From JBEEFP01 sp041166085 (GTDB taxonomy: Bacteria > Actinomycetota > Acidimicrobiia > Acidimicrobiales > JAFATL01): DNA of 64,000 nt. This document shows, piece after piece, positions 9,418-17,896 of this stretch. Below the pieces are notes generated by a model, which saw nothing but the letters and a program-made list of their open reading frames with translations, was not told where the DNA came from and did no database searches. The stretch is taken from positions 1-64,000 of the forward strand of contig JBEEFP010000006.1 of assembly GCA_041166085.1 (NCBI GenBank), read 5' to 3'. Position 1 is the stretch's first letter; every line of letters starts with the position of its first letter. A program made the translations under genes and the position numbers.

Positions 9418-10369
9418 CCAGGTAGGTGAGGATGATGTCGGCGCCCGCGCGCTTGATGGCGGTGAGGTGTTCCATGGCGACGGCCTCTCCGTCGATCCAG
9501 CCCCGCTCGGCCGCCGCTTTGAGCATCGAGTACTCGCCGCTGACGTGGTAGGCGGCCACCGGCACGTCGACCGCGTCGCGCACGTCCGCGATGACGTCGA
9601 GGTAGGCGAGGGCGGGCTTGACCATCACCATGTCGGCGCCCTCGTCGACGTCGGCCAGCACCTCGGCCATCGCCTCCCGTCGGTTCGCCGGGTCCTGCTG
9701 GTAGCCCTTGCGGTCGCCGCCACCGACGATCTCGACGTCGACCGCGTCCCGGAACGGGCCGTACAACGCCGACGCGTACTTGGCCGCGTAGGCGAGGATG
9801 CCGACCGAGTCGAACCCGCCGTCGTCGAGGGCGGAGCGGATGGCGGCGACCTGGCCATCCATCATCCCGGAGGGCGCGACGACGTCAGCGCCCGCGTCGG
9901 CTTGGGCAAGGGCGACCCGCTGGTAGAGCTCCACGGTGGCGTCGTTGTCGACGTCGCCGCGGGCGTCGAGCACGCCGCAGTGCCCGTGGTCGGTGTACTC
10001 GTCGAGGCAGAGGTCGGCGAACACCACCACGGAGTCGCCGAGCTCATCGCGCAGGTCGGCCAGCGCCACCTGCACGATGCCGTCCGACGCCCACGCCTGC
10101 GAGCCCGACGCGTCCTTGGTGGCGGGAACGCCGAAGAGGATCACGCCGGGCACACCGAGGGAGGACAGGCGCCGCGCTTCCTTCACCAGCGAGTCGCGTG
10201 TGTGCTGCACCACACCGGGCAGTGACCGGATCGGCTGCGGCTCGTCGATGCCCTCGCGCACGAACAGGGGCGCCACCAGGTCGTCGACCGACACCTTGGT
10301 CTCGGCCACCAGCCGGCGCAGGGCCGGAGTGCGACGCAGCCGGCGCAGCCGGCGGGCGGGGAAGGTCAT
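9386..10369 (-). CDS. hemB: Porphobilinogen synthase (delta-aminolevulinic acid dehydratase)
   Basis: A 327-aa cytoplasmic enzyme that condenses two 5-aminolevulinate molecules to porphobilinogen. Key regions are visible: the metal loop DLCLDEYTDHGHCGVL, GGGDRKGYQQDPANRREA, and the second active-site lysine in MVKPALAYLD. The metal loop keeps two of the three zinc cysteines but has Asp at the second, the pattern typical of actinobacterial enzymes intermediate between Zn- and Mg-types. ATG at 10369 overlaps the cobA/hemD stop (ATGA). The C-terminus EVAERLNG sits in the 28-bp repeat. Confidence 0.95.
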   Translation of the reverse strand: MTFPARRLRRLRRTPALRRLVAETKVSVDDLVAPLFVREGIDEPQPIRSLPGVVQHTRDSLVKEARRLSSLGVPGVILFGVPATKDASGSQAWASDGIVQVALADLRDELGDSVVVFADLCLDEYTDHGHCGVLDARGDVDNDATVELYQRVALAQADAGADVVAPSGMMDGQVAAIRSALDDGGFDSVGILAYAAKYASALYGPFRDAVDVEIVGGGDRKGYQQDPANRREAMAEVLADVDEGADMVMVKPALAYLDVIADVRDAVDVPVAAYHVSGEYSMLKAAAERGWIDGEAVAMEHLTAIKRAGADIILTYLAGEVAERLNG

Positions 10370-11811
10370 GCCGAGAACCATCGTAGGAGCGCGTCCACCA
10401 AACCGGCGATGCTGTGCACCTCGGCCTCCACGGAGACGTTGAGCCCGCTGGCTCGGGCCGTGTCCGCGGTCACCGGTCCGATGCAGGCCACGACCTTCGG
10501 CACGGCATCGGCGTCGACGACGGCCAGATAGTTGGTCACGGTGGACGACGACGTGAAGGTGACGGCGTCGGCCCCGCGGGCCGCCTGCAGCACCGCGTCC
10601 GACGGCGCGCCCTGCTCGGTGCGGTAGGCCTCGACCGCCTCGACGGTCCACCCCTTGGCCTCGAGCCCCTCGGGCAGAACGTCGCGGGCGACCGCGGCGC
10701 GCGGGAGCAACACCCGGCCCGGGCCGTCGGGGAACTCGGCCAGCAGCCCTTCGGCGACGAAGTGCTCCGGAACGAGATCGGCGGCGAGGTTGGCCGAGGC
10801 CAGGTGATCGGCGGTGCCGGGTCCGATGGCGGCGATACGAGCGTTGCCGAACGACCGGCCGTCGCGCAGCAACGGCACGAAGCGGGCGACCGCGTTGGCG
10901 GAGGTGAAGACGACCCAGTCGAAGTCGGCGACGCGGGTCGCGGCGTCACGAAGGGCGGCGCCGCCGTCGGCGGGATCGACGACGGAGATGGCAGGGACCT
11001 CGACCGTCTCGGCGCCGAGCGCGTGCAGGCGCTCCACCAGTTCGGACGCCTGCTCGCGCGCCCGGGTCACCACGATGCGCCGACCGAAGAGGGGGCGGCG
11101 CTCGAACCACACCAGGTCGAGGCCGGCGACGGCGCCGATGACGATGGTGGCGGGTGCCTCCAGGGGTGCGTCGGCCAGACCCGCCAGCGTCGTCCGCACG
11201 GTGCGCTGCTCGGGACGGGTGCCCCACTGGACGGACGCGACTGGGGTGTCGCCCGCCAGCCCCGCTTCGACGAGTCGCTCGGCGATGGCGGCGCGCGTCG
11301 CCACGCCCATCAACACGACGATCGTCCCGCCGACGCGGGCAACCGCGTCCCAGTCGGTCTCGGTGGCGGCCCACGGGTCTTCGTGGCCGGTGACCACCGT
11401 GAACGAGGTGGACAGGCCTCGGTGGGTGAGGGGGATGCCCGCGTAGGCGGGCACGGCCACAGCGGAGGTGATGCCGGGGACCACCTCGAAGTCCACGCCC
11501 GCGTCCGCGAGGGCGGCCGCTTCCTCGCCGCCGCGCGCGAACACGAACGGATCGCCGCCCTTCAGCCGCACCACCGTCTGCCCAGCCTTCCCGCGCTCGA
11601 CGAGGAGGGCGTTGATGTCAGCCTGCGGCGTGCTCGGTGAGCCGGGCGTCTTCCCGACGCTGATGTGCTCCGCGTCCGGCGCGAGCAGCAACAGCGACTC
11701 GACCGACAGTCGGTCATAGATCACCACGTCGGCCCGCCGCAGCAGCGCTGCGCCCTTGACGGTGATGAGGTCGGGATCCCCTGGGCCGGCCCCGACCAGA
11801 TACACGGTCAT
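10366..11811 (-). CDS. Fused uroporphyrinogen-III C-methyltransferase / uroporphyrinogen-III synthase
   Basis: A 481-aa two-domain enzyme. Residues 1-240 are a SUMT/CobA methyltransferase (MTVYLVGAGPGDPDLITVKG, then RLKGGDPFVFARGGEEA and VVPGITSAVAVPAYAGIPLT), which makes precorrin-2 from uroporphyrinogen III. Residues 250-481 are a HemD synthase (FGRRIVVTRAREQASEL, FTSANAVARF, TFTSSSTVTNYL), which closes hydroxymethylbilane to uroporphyrinogen III. The same fusion is common in actinobacteria and feeds both haem and sirohaem/cobalamin. Its stop overlaps the hemB start. A 52-base gap separates it from hemC. Confidence 0.92.
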   Translation of the reverse strand: MTVYLVGAGPGDPDLITVKGAALLRRADVVIYDRLSVESLLLLAPDAEHISVGKTPGSPSTPQADINALLVERGKAGQTVVRLKGGDPFVFARGGEEAAALADAGVDFEVVPGITSAVAVPAYAGIPLTHRGLSTSFTVVTGHEDPWAATETDWDAVARVGGTIVVLMGVATRAAIAERLVEAGLAGDTPVASVQWGTRPEQRTVRTTLAGLADAPLEAPATIVIGAVAGLDLVWFERRPLFGRRIVVTRAREQASELVERLHALGAETVEVPAISVVDPADGGAALRDAATRVADFDWVVFTSANAVARFVPLLRDGRSFGNARIAAIGPGTADHLASANLAADLVPEHFVAEGLLAEFPDGPGRVLLPRAAVARDVLPEGLEAKGWTVEAVEAYRTEQGAPSDAVLQAARGADAVTFTSSSTVTNYLAVVDADAVPKVVACIGPVTADTARASGLNVSVEAEVHSIAGLVDALLRWFSA

Positions 11812-11863
11812 CCGAACGACCCGCGACGCGCTGTTGCGCAAAGCAAGAGCGTTGGCGACAGGC

Positions 11864-12748
11864 TCACCGGATGTCCTCGAGGAGGGCGGCGCCGCCGGCG
11901 TCGTGGAGGAGGTGGCGGGCCACGGCGCGGCCGAGGGCCGGTCCGTCGCGGTCGGTGGCGGTGTGGCGCAGGACGATGCGGCCGTCGAGGGTGGCGAGCA
12001 GGCCGGTGAGGGTGAGACGGCCCGCACCCTCGGCCACCGCCAACGCCCCGACGGGCAGATCGCAGCCGCCCCCGAGCTCGGCGAGGAAGGCGCGCTCGGC
12101 GTCGACCGCCGCGCGCGACGGGCCATGCTCGATGGCGGCGAGCCGCGCCTGCGTGTCTTCGTCGTCCGCCCGACACTCGACGGCCAGCGCGCCCTGCGCG
12201 ACCTGCGGCAGCATCACGTCCGGTTCGAGGACGTCACTGGCCCGATCGGACTTCCCCAATCGCGTCAGCGCGGCCGCCGCCATGACGATCGCCGCGAACT
12301 CGCCGGACTTGGCCAGGCGCGTGTCGATGTTGCCCCGCAGCCCCGCGAAGGTCAGATCGGGCCGGTACGCGGCGAGCTGGGCCCGCCGCCGGACAGAACC
12401 AGTTGCAACGCGCGCGCCGGTGGGGAGGTCGTCGAGGCGCGCCCCCACCAGCGCGTCACGCGGGTCCTCCCGCGTGGGGACGGCGGCGATGACGAGGCCG
12501 GCCGCCGTGTCCGACGGCAGGTCCTTGGCCGAGTGCACGGCGACGTCGGCCCGTCCGTCGAGGACGGCCGCTTGCACTTCCTTGACGAAGACGCCGCGAC
12601 CGCCCATCTCCCAGATCGGCACGTCCTGGCGCCGGTCGCCGGTCGTCTCGACGACGACCAACTGGGCGTCGCCGCCGAGGAGGCCGGCGACGTGTTCGGC
12701 CTGCCACCGCGCCAGGGGGCTGCCCCGGGTCGCGATCCGCACGGTCAC
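11864..12748 (-). CDS. hemC: Hydroxymethylbilane synthase (porphobilinogen deaminase)
   Basis: A 294-aa enzyme polymerising four porphobilinogen units. The N-terminal IATRGSPLARWQAEHVAGLL, the catalytic-loop SAKDLPSD, the RRRAQLAAYRPDLTFAGLRG stretch and the dipyrromethane-cofactor cysteine in GGGCDLPVGALA are all present. It follows hemA by four bases and precedes the cobA/hemD fusion, the conserved order of the Rex-linked haem cluster. Confidence 0.95.
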   Translation of the reverse strand: MTVRIATRGSPLARWQAEHVAGLLGGDAQLVVVETTGDRRQDVPIWEMGGRGVFVKEVQAAVLDGRADVAVHSAKDLPSDTAAGLVIAAVPTREDPRDALVGARLDDLPTGARVATGSVRRRAQLAAYRPDLTFAGLRGNIDTRLAKSGEFAAIVMAAAALTRLGKSDRASDVLEPDVMLPQVAQGALAVECRADDEDTQARLAAIEHGPSRAAVDAERAFLAELGGGCDLPVGALAVAEGAGRLTLTGLLATLDGRIVLRHTATDRDGPALGRAVARHLLHDAGGAALLEDIR

Positions 12749-12752
12749 GGAG

Positions 12753-14015
12753 CTACAGGTCGAAGAGGGCGCGCAGGGCTTCGGCCAGCCGGTCGCCCTT
12801 GGGCGTGCCGCCGTCGCGCTTGACCCGCACCGTCGGCTCGTGGAGCAGCTTGTTCACGATGCCGCGCGTGAGCGCCTCGACCGCGTCCCGCTGCTTCGCA
12901 TCGAGACCAGCCAGCCGCGATCGGAAGCGCTCGAGCTCGGCGGAACGCACCGACTCTCCGTGCTCGCGCAGGGCGGTGACGACCGGCGCGACGTGGCGGG
13001 CGCTCGCCGCGCCGGCCCAACGGTCGAGCTCCTCGCCGATGATGGCCTCGACGCTGGTGATCTCGCCCCGCCTGCTGGCCAGCCCCGCCTCGGCGAAGGC
13101 CCGCAGGTCGTCCATGTCGAGCAGGGTGACGCCGGGCAGCTGACCGACCGCGGGATCGACATCGCGCGGGACGGCGACGTCGACGACCAGCAACGGTCGA
13201 TCGGGTCGGGCCGCCATCACCGGGGCCAGGTCGTCGGCCTCCACCACGATCGACGGCGCGCCGGTGACGGTGAGGAGGACGTCGGCGTTCTCGAGAGCGG
13301 CGGGCAGCGCGCCCAGCGCCACTGCACTGCCGCCGACGCGAGCGGCCAGCGCGGCGGCGGTGCTCCACGTGCGGTTGGCCACCAGCACCTCCTCGACGCC
13401 GTCGCTGCCTGCGAGGGCCTGGGCCACGCCGCCACCCATCTCCCCCGCGCCGACGACGAGGATGCGCTTGCCCGAGAGGGTGCCGAGTCGCTGGGCAGCC
13501 ATCTCGACCGCGGCCTGGGACACCGACGTCGTGCCGCGCGCGATGCCGGTCTCGGAACGGGCCCGCTTCCCCACCTCGACGGCATGCCGGAACAAGGTGG
13601 TCAGCTGCGTCCCTGCCACACCCTCGGCGTGGGCCCGGGCCGCTGCGTCGCGCACCTGGCCCAGGATCTCGCTCTCGCCGACCACGGCCGAGTCGAGGCC
13701 GGCCGCCACCCTGAACAGGTGCTCGACCGCCGCGTCGTCGTGGAAGGAGTAGATGACGTCGGAGATCTCCTCGGGCGCGACGAACGCGAGCTCGGTGAGG
13801 AAGTTGCGCACGTCCTGCACGGCCCCGTGGTACTTGGCGGCGACGGCGTAGATCTCCGTGCGCATGCACGTCGAGAGCACCACCACCTCGTCGAGGTGGT
13901 CGCGTCCGGACAGGTCAGCCAGCGCCTTGGGCAGGCGGGCGGCGCTGACCGTCATGCGCTCGAGGAGCTCGAGCGGGACGCTGCGCTGGTTCAGTCCGAC
14001 GACGATGACAGACAC
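12753..14015 (-). CDS. hemA: Glutamyl-tRNA reductase
   Basis: A 420-aa NADPH-dependent enzyme reducing glutamyl-tRNA(Glu) to glutamate-1-semialdehyde, the committed step of the C5 haem route. The catalytic cysteine is C50 in VVVLSTCMRTEIYAV; GESEILGQVRDA, RHAVEVGKRARSET and the NADPH-binding ILVVGAGEMGGG follow, with a C-terminal dimerisation region. GTG at 14015 is chosen because homology (VIVVGLNQRSVPLELLER) starts immediately; it overlaps the end of the sirohaem gene by 25 bases. Confidence 0.93.
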   Translation of the reverse strand: MSVIVVGLNQRSVPLELLERMTVSAARLPKALADLSGRDHLDEVVVLSTCMRTEIYAVAAKYHGAVQDVRNFLTELAFVAPEEISDVIYSFHDDAAVEHLFRVAAGLDSAVVGESEILGQVRDAAARAHAEGVAGTQLTTLFRHAVEVGKRARSETGIARGTTSVSQAAVEMAAQRLGTLSGKRILVVGAGEMGGGVAQALAGSDGVEEVLVANRTWSTAAALAARVGGSAVALGALPAALENADVLLTVTGAPSIVVEADDLAPVMAARPDRPLLVVDVAVPRDVDPAVGQLPGVTLLDMDDLRAFAEAGLASRRGEITSVEAIIGEELDRWAGAASARHVAPVVTALREHGESVRSAELERFRSRLAGLDAKQRDAVEALTRGIVNKLLHEPTVRVKRDGGTPKGDRLAEALRALFDL

Positions 14016-14626
14016 GCCTGGAGGCGCTCCCTTGCTTGCTGGACCTGCCCAGCCCGGATGAGGGCCAGCATGTCGGAGTCCAATGCCTTCTGCCAGTCGA
14101 GGCCCTCGGTGGACGACCCACCGGCACGGACCCGCGACCGCTCCTCTGACAGCAACTGGAGCAGGGTCTCGTATTCCGGCCCCATCTCCTCCTCGACGTG
14201 GCGACGCAGCCATGCTGCGAGGGCGGGGCTGTGTCCGCCGGTGGAGATCGCCACCGTGAGCGAGCCCTGGCGGGCCACCGCCGGCAGCGTGAATGAGCAG
14301 TTGTCGGGATCGTCGGCGCTGTTGACCCACAGGCCGGCCGCCGTCGCATCAGCGGCGACCCTGGCGTTGACCCCAGGGTCGTCAGTGGCGGTCATCACCA
14401 GCCGCCGACCCCGGAGGTCGGTGTCCCGGTAGGGACGCTCCTCCCACGTCGCGCCGTCCAGGGCGCGGACCTGGTCACCGACGTCGGTGGCCACCACGTG
14501 GACGACGGCGCCGCAGTCGAGCAGGCCGGCCGCCTTGCGGGCCGCGATCCGGCCCCCGCCCACGACGAGGCAGGGCACGCCCTCGACGAGGAGGTTCACC
14601 GGATACAGGGGTGCAGCGACGGGCAC
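13991..14626 (-). CDS. Precorrin-2 dehydrogenase / sirohydrochlorin ferrochelatase-type protein (CysG N-terminal domain)
   Basis: A 211-aa stand-alone CysG N-domain. It has the Rossmann motif CLVVGGGRIAARKAAGLLDC (about residues 19-38), the MTATDDPGVNARVAADA segment and the SISTGGHSP-like IAISTGGHSPALA active region. It should oxidise precorrin-2 to sirohydrochlorin and may insert iron to give sirohaem. The methyltransferase step it needs is supplied by the cobA/hemD fusion two genes downstream. It starts five bases after the rex stop. Confidence 0.88.
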   Translation of the reverse strand: MPVAAPLYPVNLLVEGVPCLVVGGGRIAARKAAGLLDCGAVVHVVATDVGDQVRALDGATWEERPYRDTDLRGRRLVMTATDDPGVNARVAADATAAGLWVNSADDPDNCSFTLPAVARQGSLTVAISTGGHSPALAAWLRRHVEEEMGPEYETLLQLLSEERSRVRAGGSSTEGLDWQKALDSDMLALIRAGQVQQARERLQACLSSSSD

Positions 14627-14630
14627 GGCG

Positions 14631-15368
14631 TCAGGCGTGCGCGGCTTGGCGCTGCTGGTAGAAGCTGAGGATCTGCAGCTCGATCGAGAGATCGACCTTG
14701 CGGATCGACACCGTGGACGGGACGTTGATCACCGTCGGGGCGAAGTTGAGGATGGCGCTCACGCCGGCGGCGACCAGCCTGTCGGCCACCTCCTGGGCGG
14801 CCGGGGCGGGCGTGGCGATGATGCCGATGGCGGGGTGCTCGGCCTCGGCGATGGCGGGCAGGTCGTCGATCGACTGCACCCGCAGGTCGCCGATCTTCTC
14901 CCCCACCTTCGATCGGTCGGCGTCGACCAGTGCCACCACGCGAAAGCCGCGAGCCGAGAACCCGCGGTAGTTGGCGAGGGCGTGGCCCAGGTTGCCGAGG
15001 CCCACGATGACGACGGGCCAGTCCTGGGTCAGGCCGAGCTCGCGACTGATCTGGTACAGCAGGAACTCGACGTCGTAGCCCACGCCGCGGGTGCCGTACG
15101 ACCCCAGGTACGAGAGGTCCTTGCGCACCTTGGCCGCGTTGACGCCGGCCATGTCGGCCAGCCGCTCCGAGGAGACGGTGGGCGTCTTGGTGTCGGCGAC
15201 CTCGAGCAGGCAGCGCAGGTACACGGGCAGCCTGGCGACCGTGGCCTCCGGGATCCTGCGGGGCGCTCGCTCGAGCGGCGCCCGCTCGGCGGTCAGCGCG
15301 GTCCTCGCCAGTGGGATCCCGGCCGTCCGGTGCTGGCGCGCCGCGCTCGCATGTTCACAAAGTACCAA
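14631..15368 (-). CDS. rex: Redox-sensing transcriptional repressor Rex
   Basis: A winged-helix repressor with a C-terminal NADH-binding domain. The DNA-binding part carries RIPEATVARLPVYLRCLLEV and LADMAGVNAAKVRKDLSYLG; the Rossmann part has VVIVGLGNLGHALANYRGF and the C-terminal swapped helix LSIELQILSFYQ. NADH binding releases DNA, relieving repression of respiratory and haem genes. It heads the haem operon, as in Streptomyces. The start is uncertain: no ATG or GTG precedes the conserved N-terminus, so a TTG at 15368 is used (245 aa). A Rex half-site overlaps this region, which suggests autoregulation. Confidence 0.88.
   Translation of the reverse strand: MVLCEHASAARQHRTAGIPLARTALTAERAPLERAPRRIPEATVARLPVYLRCLLEVADTKTPTVSSERLADMAGVNAAKVRKDLSYLGSYGTRGVGYDVEFLLYQISRELGLTQDWPVVIVGLGNLGHALANYRGFSARGFRVVALVDADRSKVGEKIGDLRVQSIDDLPAIAEAEHPAIGIIATPAPAAQEVADRLVAAGVSAILNFAPTVINVPSTVSIRKVDLSIELQILSFYQQRQAAHA
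15354..15360. promoter_or_regulatory. Rex half-site at the rex start
   Basis: TTCACAA (TTGTGAA read leftward) is one perfect half of a Rex box. It overlaps a leftward -10 candidate TACTTT (15364-15359). The partner half is not conserved, so this is either a weak autoregulatory site or a relic. Confidence 0.3.
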
Positions 15369-15403
15369 ACGCTCGCGGCGGCAAGCAGGCTTGTCGGCGG
15401 ACG

Positions 15404-15409
15404 TACGAT
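15404..15409 (+). promoter_or_regulatory. -10 element for a leaderless membrane-protein gene
   Basis: TACGAT followed by seven bases and ATG (15417). The same geometry occurs before rsiG and the Fur-family gene. It implies transcription starting at or near the start codon. Confidence 0.4.
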
Positions 15410-15416
15410 GCCGACG

Positions 15417-16148
15417 ATGGTCTCGACGGCTCTGGGAGTGGCGGCGGCCATGGTGGCCCTCGCCTTCGCCCTCTCGACGCTCGAGCGCTGGCTGGCCGGG
15501 CACAAACCCCACGAGCTGGCCTGGACGGTCTCGCTCGTCATGTTCTCGGTGGCGTCGCTGGCGCTCGCGGCGGGCGCTCGCGGGGGTTGGAACGGCCCCG
15601 CCTTCCGGGTCTTCTGGATCTTCGGCGCGGTCGCCAATGTGCCGTTCCTGGCGGTGGGCACCGTCTACTTGCTGGCAGACCGGCGCACCGCGCACCTCAC
15701 CGCTGCGGCCGTGGCCCTCGCCGTCGCATTCGCGGCGGGCGTCATCACCGTGGCCCCGTTCCACGCGCCGCTGCCCGTCCACCGCCTGCCCCAGGGGTCC
15801 GAGGTGTTCGGGCCGCTCCCGCGGATCTTCGCTGCGGTCGCCTCCGGCGGCGCTGCCCTCGTCGTGTTCGGCGGCGCGGTTTGGAGCGCTGTGCGCTACC
15901 GCGGGGGCCGGCTCACGTGGGCCAACGTGCTGATCGCGGTGGGCACGGCGATCACGGGCGCCAGCGGGCTGGCCAACTCGGTGCTCGGTGAGATGACGGC
16001 CTTCGCCGTCTTCCTCGTCGCCGGCATCGTGGTGATCTTCCTGGGGTTCCTGTGTGCCAATGCCGCGCCGCCGGTACGCCGGCTCAGCGCAGTGCCCGAC
16101 GCAGCACCTTCCCTGCAACACCCTGCGGCAGCGACTCCACGAACATGA
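15417..16148 (+). CDS. Polytopic membrane protein of unknown function
   Basis: About 243 aa with roughly seven hydrophobic helices spread evenly over the chain and no large soluble domain; the C-terminal 25 residues are polar. I do not recognise a family. It diverges from rex across about 50 bases. An ATG at 15408 would add three residues but overlaps the -10 element. Its 3' end overlaps the convergent acyl-CoA synthetase by 65 bases. Confidence 0.65.
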   Translation: MVSTALGVAAAMVALAFALSTLERWLAGHKPHELAWTVSLVMFSVASLALAAGARGGWNGPAFRVFWIFGAVANVPFLAVGTVYLLADRRTAHLTAAAVALAVAFAAGVITVAPFHAPLPVHRLPQGSEVFGPLPRIFAAVASGGAALVVFGGAVWSAVRYRGGRLTWANVLIAVGTAITGASGLANSVLGEMTAFAVFLVAGIVVIFLGFLCANAAPPVRRLSAVPDAAPSLQHPAAATPRT

Positions 16149-17724
16149 CCTTGGTCGGACACTTGTAGCGAGCGAGCCGCGCCGCGCAGAAGTCGATGAG
16201 CTCGTCCTCGTCGACCAGCCGGCCCGCCTCGGGGACGACGAACGCCTTCACGGACTCGCCCGTGTGCGGGTGGGTCACACCCACCACCGCCACCGCGGCG
16301 ACGCCCGGATGCTCGAGCAGGACATCCTCCACCTCGGCCGGGTAGACGTTGAAGCCCGACACGATGATGAGGTCCTTGACGCGGTCGACGATGTAGAGCC
16401 AGCCGTCGTCGTCCACGACGGCCACGTCGCCGGTGCGCAGCCAGCCGTCCTTCGTCAGCGCGGTGTCCGTCGCCTCGTCGTTGCGCCAGTAGCCCGGGAA
16501 CACGTTCGGACCCCGCACCCAGATCTCGCCCGGGTCGCCGGCGTAGGTGTCATCACCCTCCTCGTCGACCAGGCGGACCTCGACGCCGGGCAGCGGGACG
16601 CCGATCGACGTCGGCTTCTCCGGCCCTTCGGGCAACGCCGACGTCACCACCGGAGCGGCCTCGGTGAGGCCGTAGCCCTGGCGGATGGGGATGCCGAAAC
16701 GACGGGTGAAGGCGGCGGCCGCATCCTCCGACAGCGGCGCGGCACCGCTCGTCGCCAACCGGACGGTGGCGAAGGTGGCTGGGTCGGCGCCGTCGAGCGC
16801 GGCCCACGCGCTGTACATGGGCGGGGCGCCCGACACCAGCGTGACCTTGCGGTCGCGGATGGTGTCGAGCGACGACGCGGGGTCGAAGCGCTCCACGAGC
16901 ACCACGCTGGCACCCGCCGAGAGCGTGAGGCCCAGCACGACGTTGAGACCGAAGACGTGGAACATCGGCAGGACCCCGAGGGCGACGTCGCTCGGCGCCA
17001 CGTGCCGTCCTGGGTGGGACTGCACCTGGGCGATGTTGGCCAGCAGGTTGCCGTGGGTGAGCATGGCCGCCTTCGGCGCGCCGCTGGTGCCCGCAGTGAA
17101 GAGCAGCACGGCCAGGTCGTCCTCGTTGCGGTCGACGACCGCCGCGCCTTCGCCGCCGAACAGGTCCTGCAGCTGGGTCGAGCCCTCGAGGTCGACGCCC
17201 TCGGGCACGAGCACGGCGTCGAGCTGCAGCGCGGCGCGGTCGAGCCCGGCGGCCGTCGCGCGCGCACCCGGTCCGACCACGAGCACCTTGGCCTCGACCG
17301 ACGCCAGCTGAGACTGCAGCTCGGCCGGCGGGCTGCTCGGGTTGACCGGCACCGCCACGCCACCGGCACCGAGCACGGCCAGGTACGACACAGCGAACAG
17401 CCAGTTGTTGGCGCTGGCGATGGCGACGCGGTCTCCCGGCGCGATCCCGAGCCGCACCAGGCCGCCGCGCAGCTCGCCCACCTGGCGGCGGAGCTCCCCG
17501 TAGGTCGTCGTCTGGCCGCGGCTGATCAGCGCGGGAGCGTCATCGGGGTGACCGTCGATGATCGTGGCGAGGTTCGTGATGGGGATGCTCCCAAGAACGC
17601 GCGTCGCTCGAACGGCGCGCCACGAACCTGCTCGCTCCCGGAGTCGCTGCGCAAGTCGAGCGTGGGGAGCCTGCGTGCCGAGCGTCCGGAGATTTGCACC
17701 GATTCGTCCGGCACTCGGCCTCAA
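16084..17724 (-). CDS. AMP-binding acyl-CoA synthetase (long-chain fatty-acid-CoA ligase type)
   Basis: An ANL-superfamily adenylating enzyme. Core motifs are present in order: LLFTAGTSGAPKAAMLTHGN (P-loop), QGYGLTEAAPVV, GWLRTGDVAVVDDDGWLYIV, DRVKDLIIVSGFNVYPAEVE, and the catalytic lysine near the end in PQGVAGKVLRRAL. It activates a carboxylic acid to an acyl-CoA through an acyl-adenylate. The start is odd: homology begins at about 17583 but no ATG, GTG or TTG lies near it; the nearest possible start is TTG at 17724, giving 546 aa with about 45 non-conserved residues. It is alone on its strand. Confidence 0.85.
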   Translation of the reverse strand: MRPSAGRIGANLRTLGTQAPHARLAQRLRERAGSWRAVRATRVLGSIPITNLATIIDGHPDDAPALISRGQTTTYGELRRQVGELRGGLVRLGIAPGDRVAIASANNWLFAVSYLAVLGAGGVAVPVNPSSPPAELQSQLASVEAKVLVVGPGARATAAGLDRAALQLDAVLVPEGVDLEGSTQLQDLFGGEGAAVVDRNEDDLAVLLFTAGTSGAPKAAMLTHGNLLANIAQVQSHPGRHVAPSDVALGVLPMFHVFGLNVVLGLTLSAGASVVLVERFDPASSLDTIRDRKVTLVSGAPPMYSAWAALDGADPATFATVRLATSGAAPLSEDAAAAFTRRFGIPIRQGYGLTEAAPVVTSALPEGPEKPTSIGVPLPGVEVRLVDEEGDDTYAGDPGEIWVRGPNVFPGYWRNDEATDTALTKDGWLRTGDVAVVDDDGWLYIVDRVKDLIIVSGFNVYPAEVEDVLLEHPGVAAVAVVGVTHPHTGESVKAFVVPEAGRLVDEDELIDFCAARLARYKCPTKVMFVESLPQGVAGKVLRRALR

Positions 17725-17752
17725 GGTAGGCGTCGAGGCCGCCGAAAGAACG

Positions 17753-17850
17753 GGGACCCACGAAACGGCAACTCCGGGGAAACCCGGCTGCGCAAAGCCA
17801 TCGGGCCTACAGGGGGCGGGACCCCCATGGCAGCCGAGCTACCGAATGGG
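17753..17850 (+). promoter_or_regulatory. Cyclic di-GMP-I (GEMM) riboswitch
   Basis: The leader of the CAP gene matches the GEMM architecture. A CCGGG-GAAA-CCCGG hairpin with a GNRA tetraloop (17773-17786) is followed by the hallmark GCGCAAAGCC (17790-17799), then GGGCCTAC, a variable GGGGG...CCCCC hairpin (17812-17826) and the 3' signature ATGGCAGCCGAGCTACCG (17827-17844). Outer CCCA/TGGG strands can close the element. This class binds c-di-GMP. Downstream GCCCTCCG (17858-17865) can pair with the ribosome site CGGAGG at 17885-17890, suggesting translational control. The window also encodes an HD-GYP phosphodiesterase and RsiG. Confidence 0.82.
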
Positions 17851-17896
17851 GGCATCCGCCCTCCGTGGGAGCTGGAACCATCAACGGAGGCAGTCG

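Noticed and set aside
11871..14432. 853-codon open frame antisense to hemC and hemA
   Set aside because: Its translation is low-complexity and Arg/Ala-rich, and both haem genes on the other strand are unmistakable. High GC makes long antisense frames common here.
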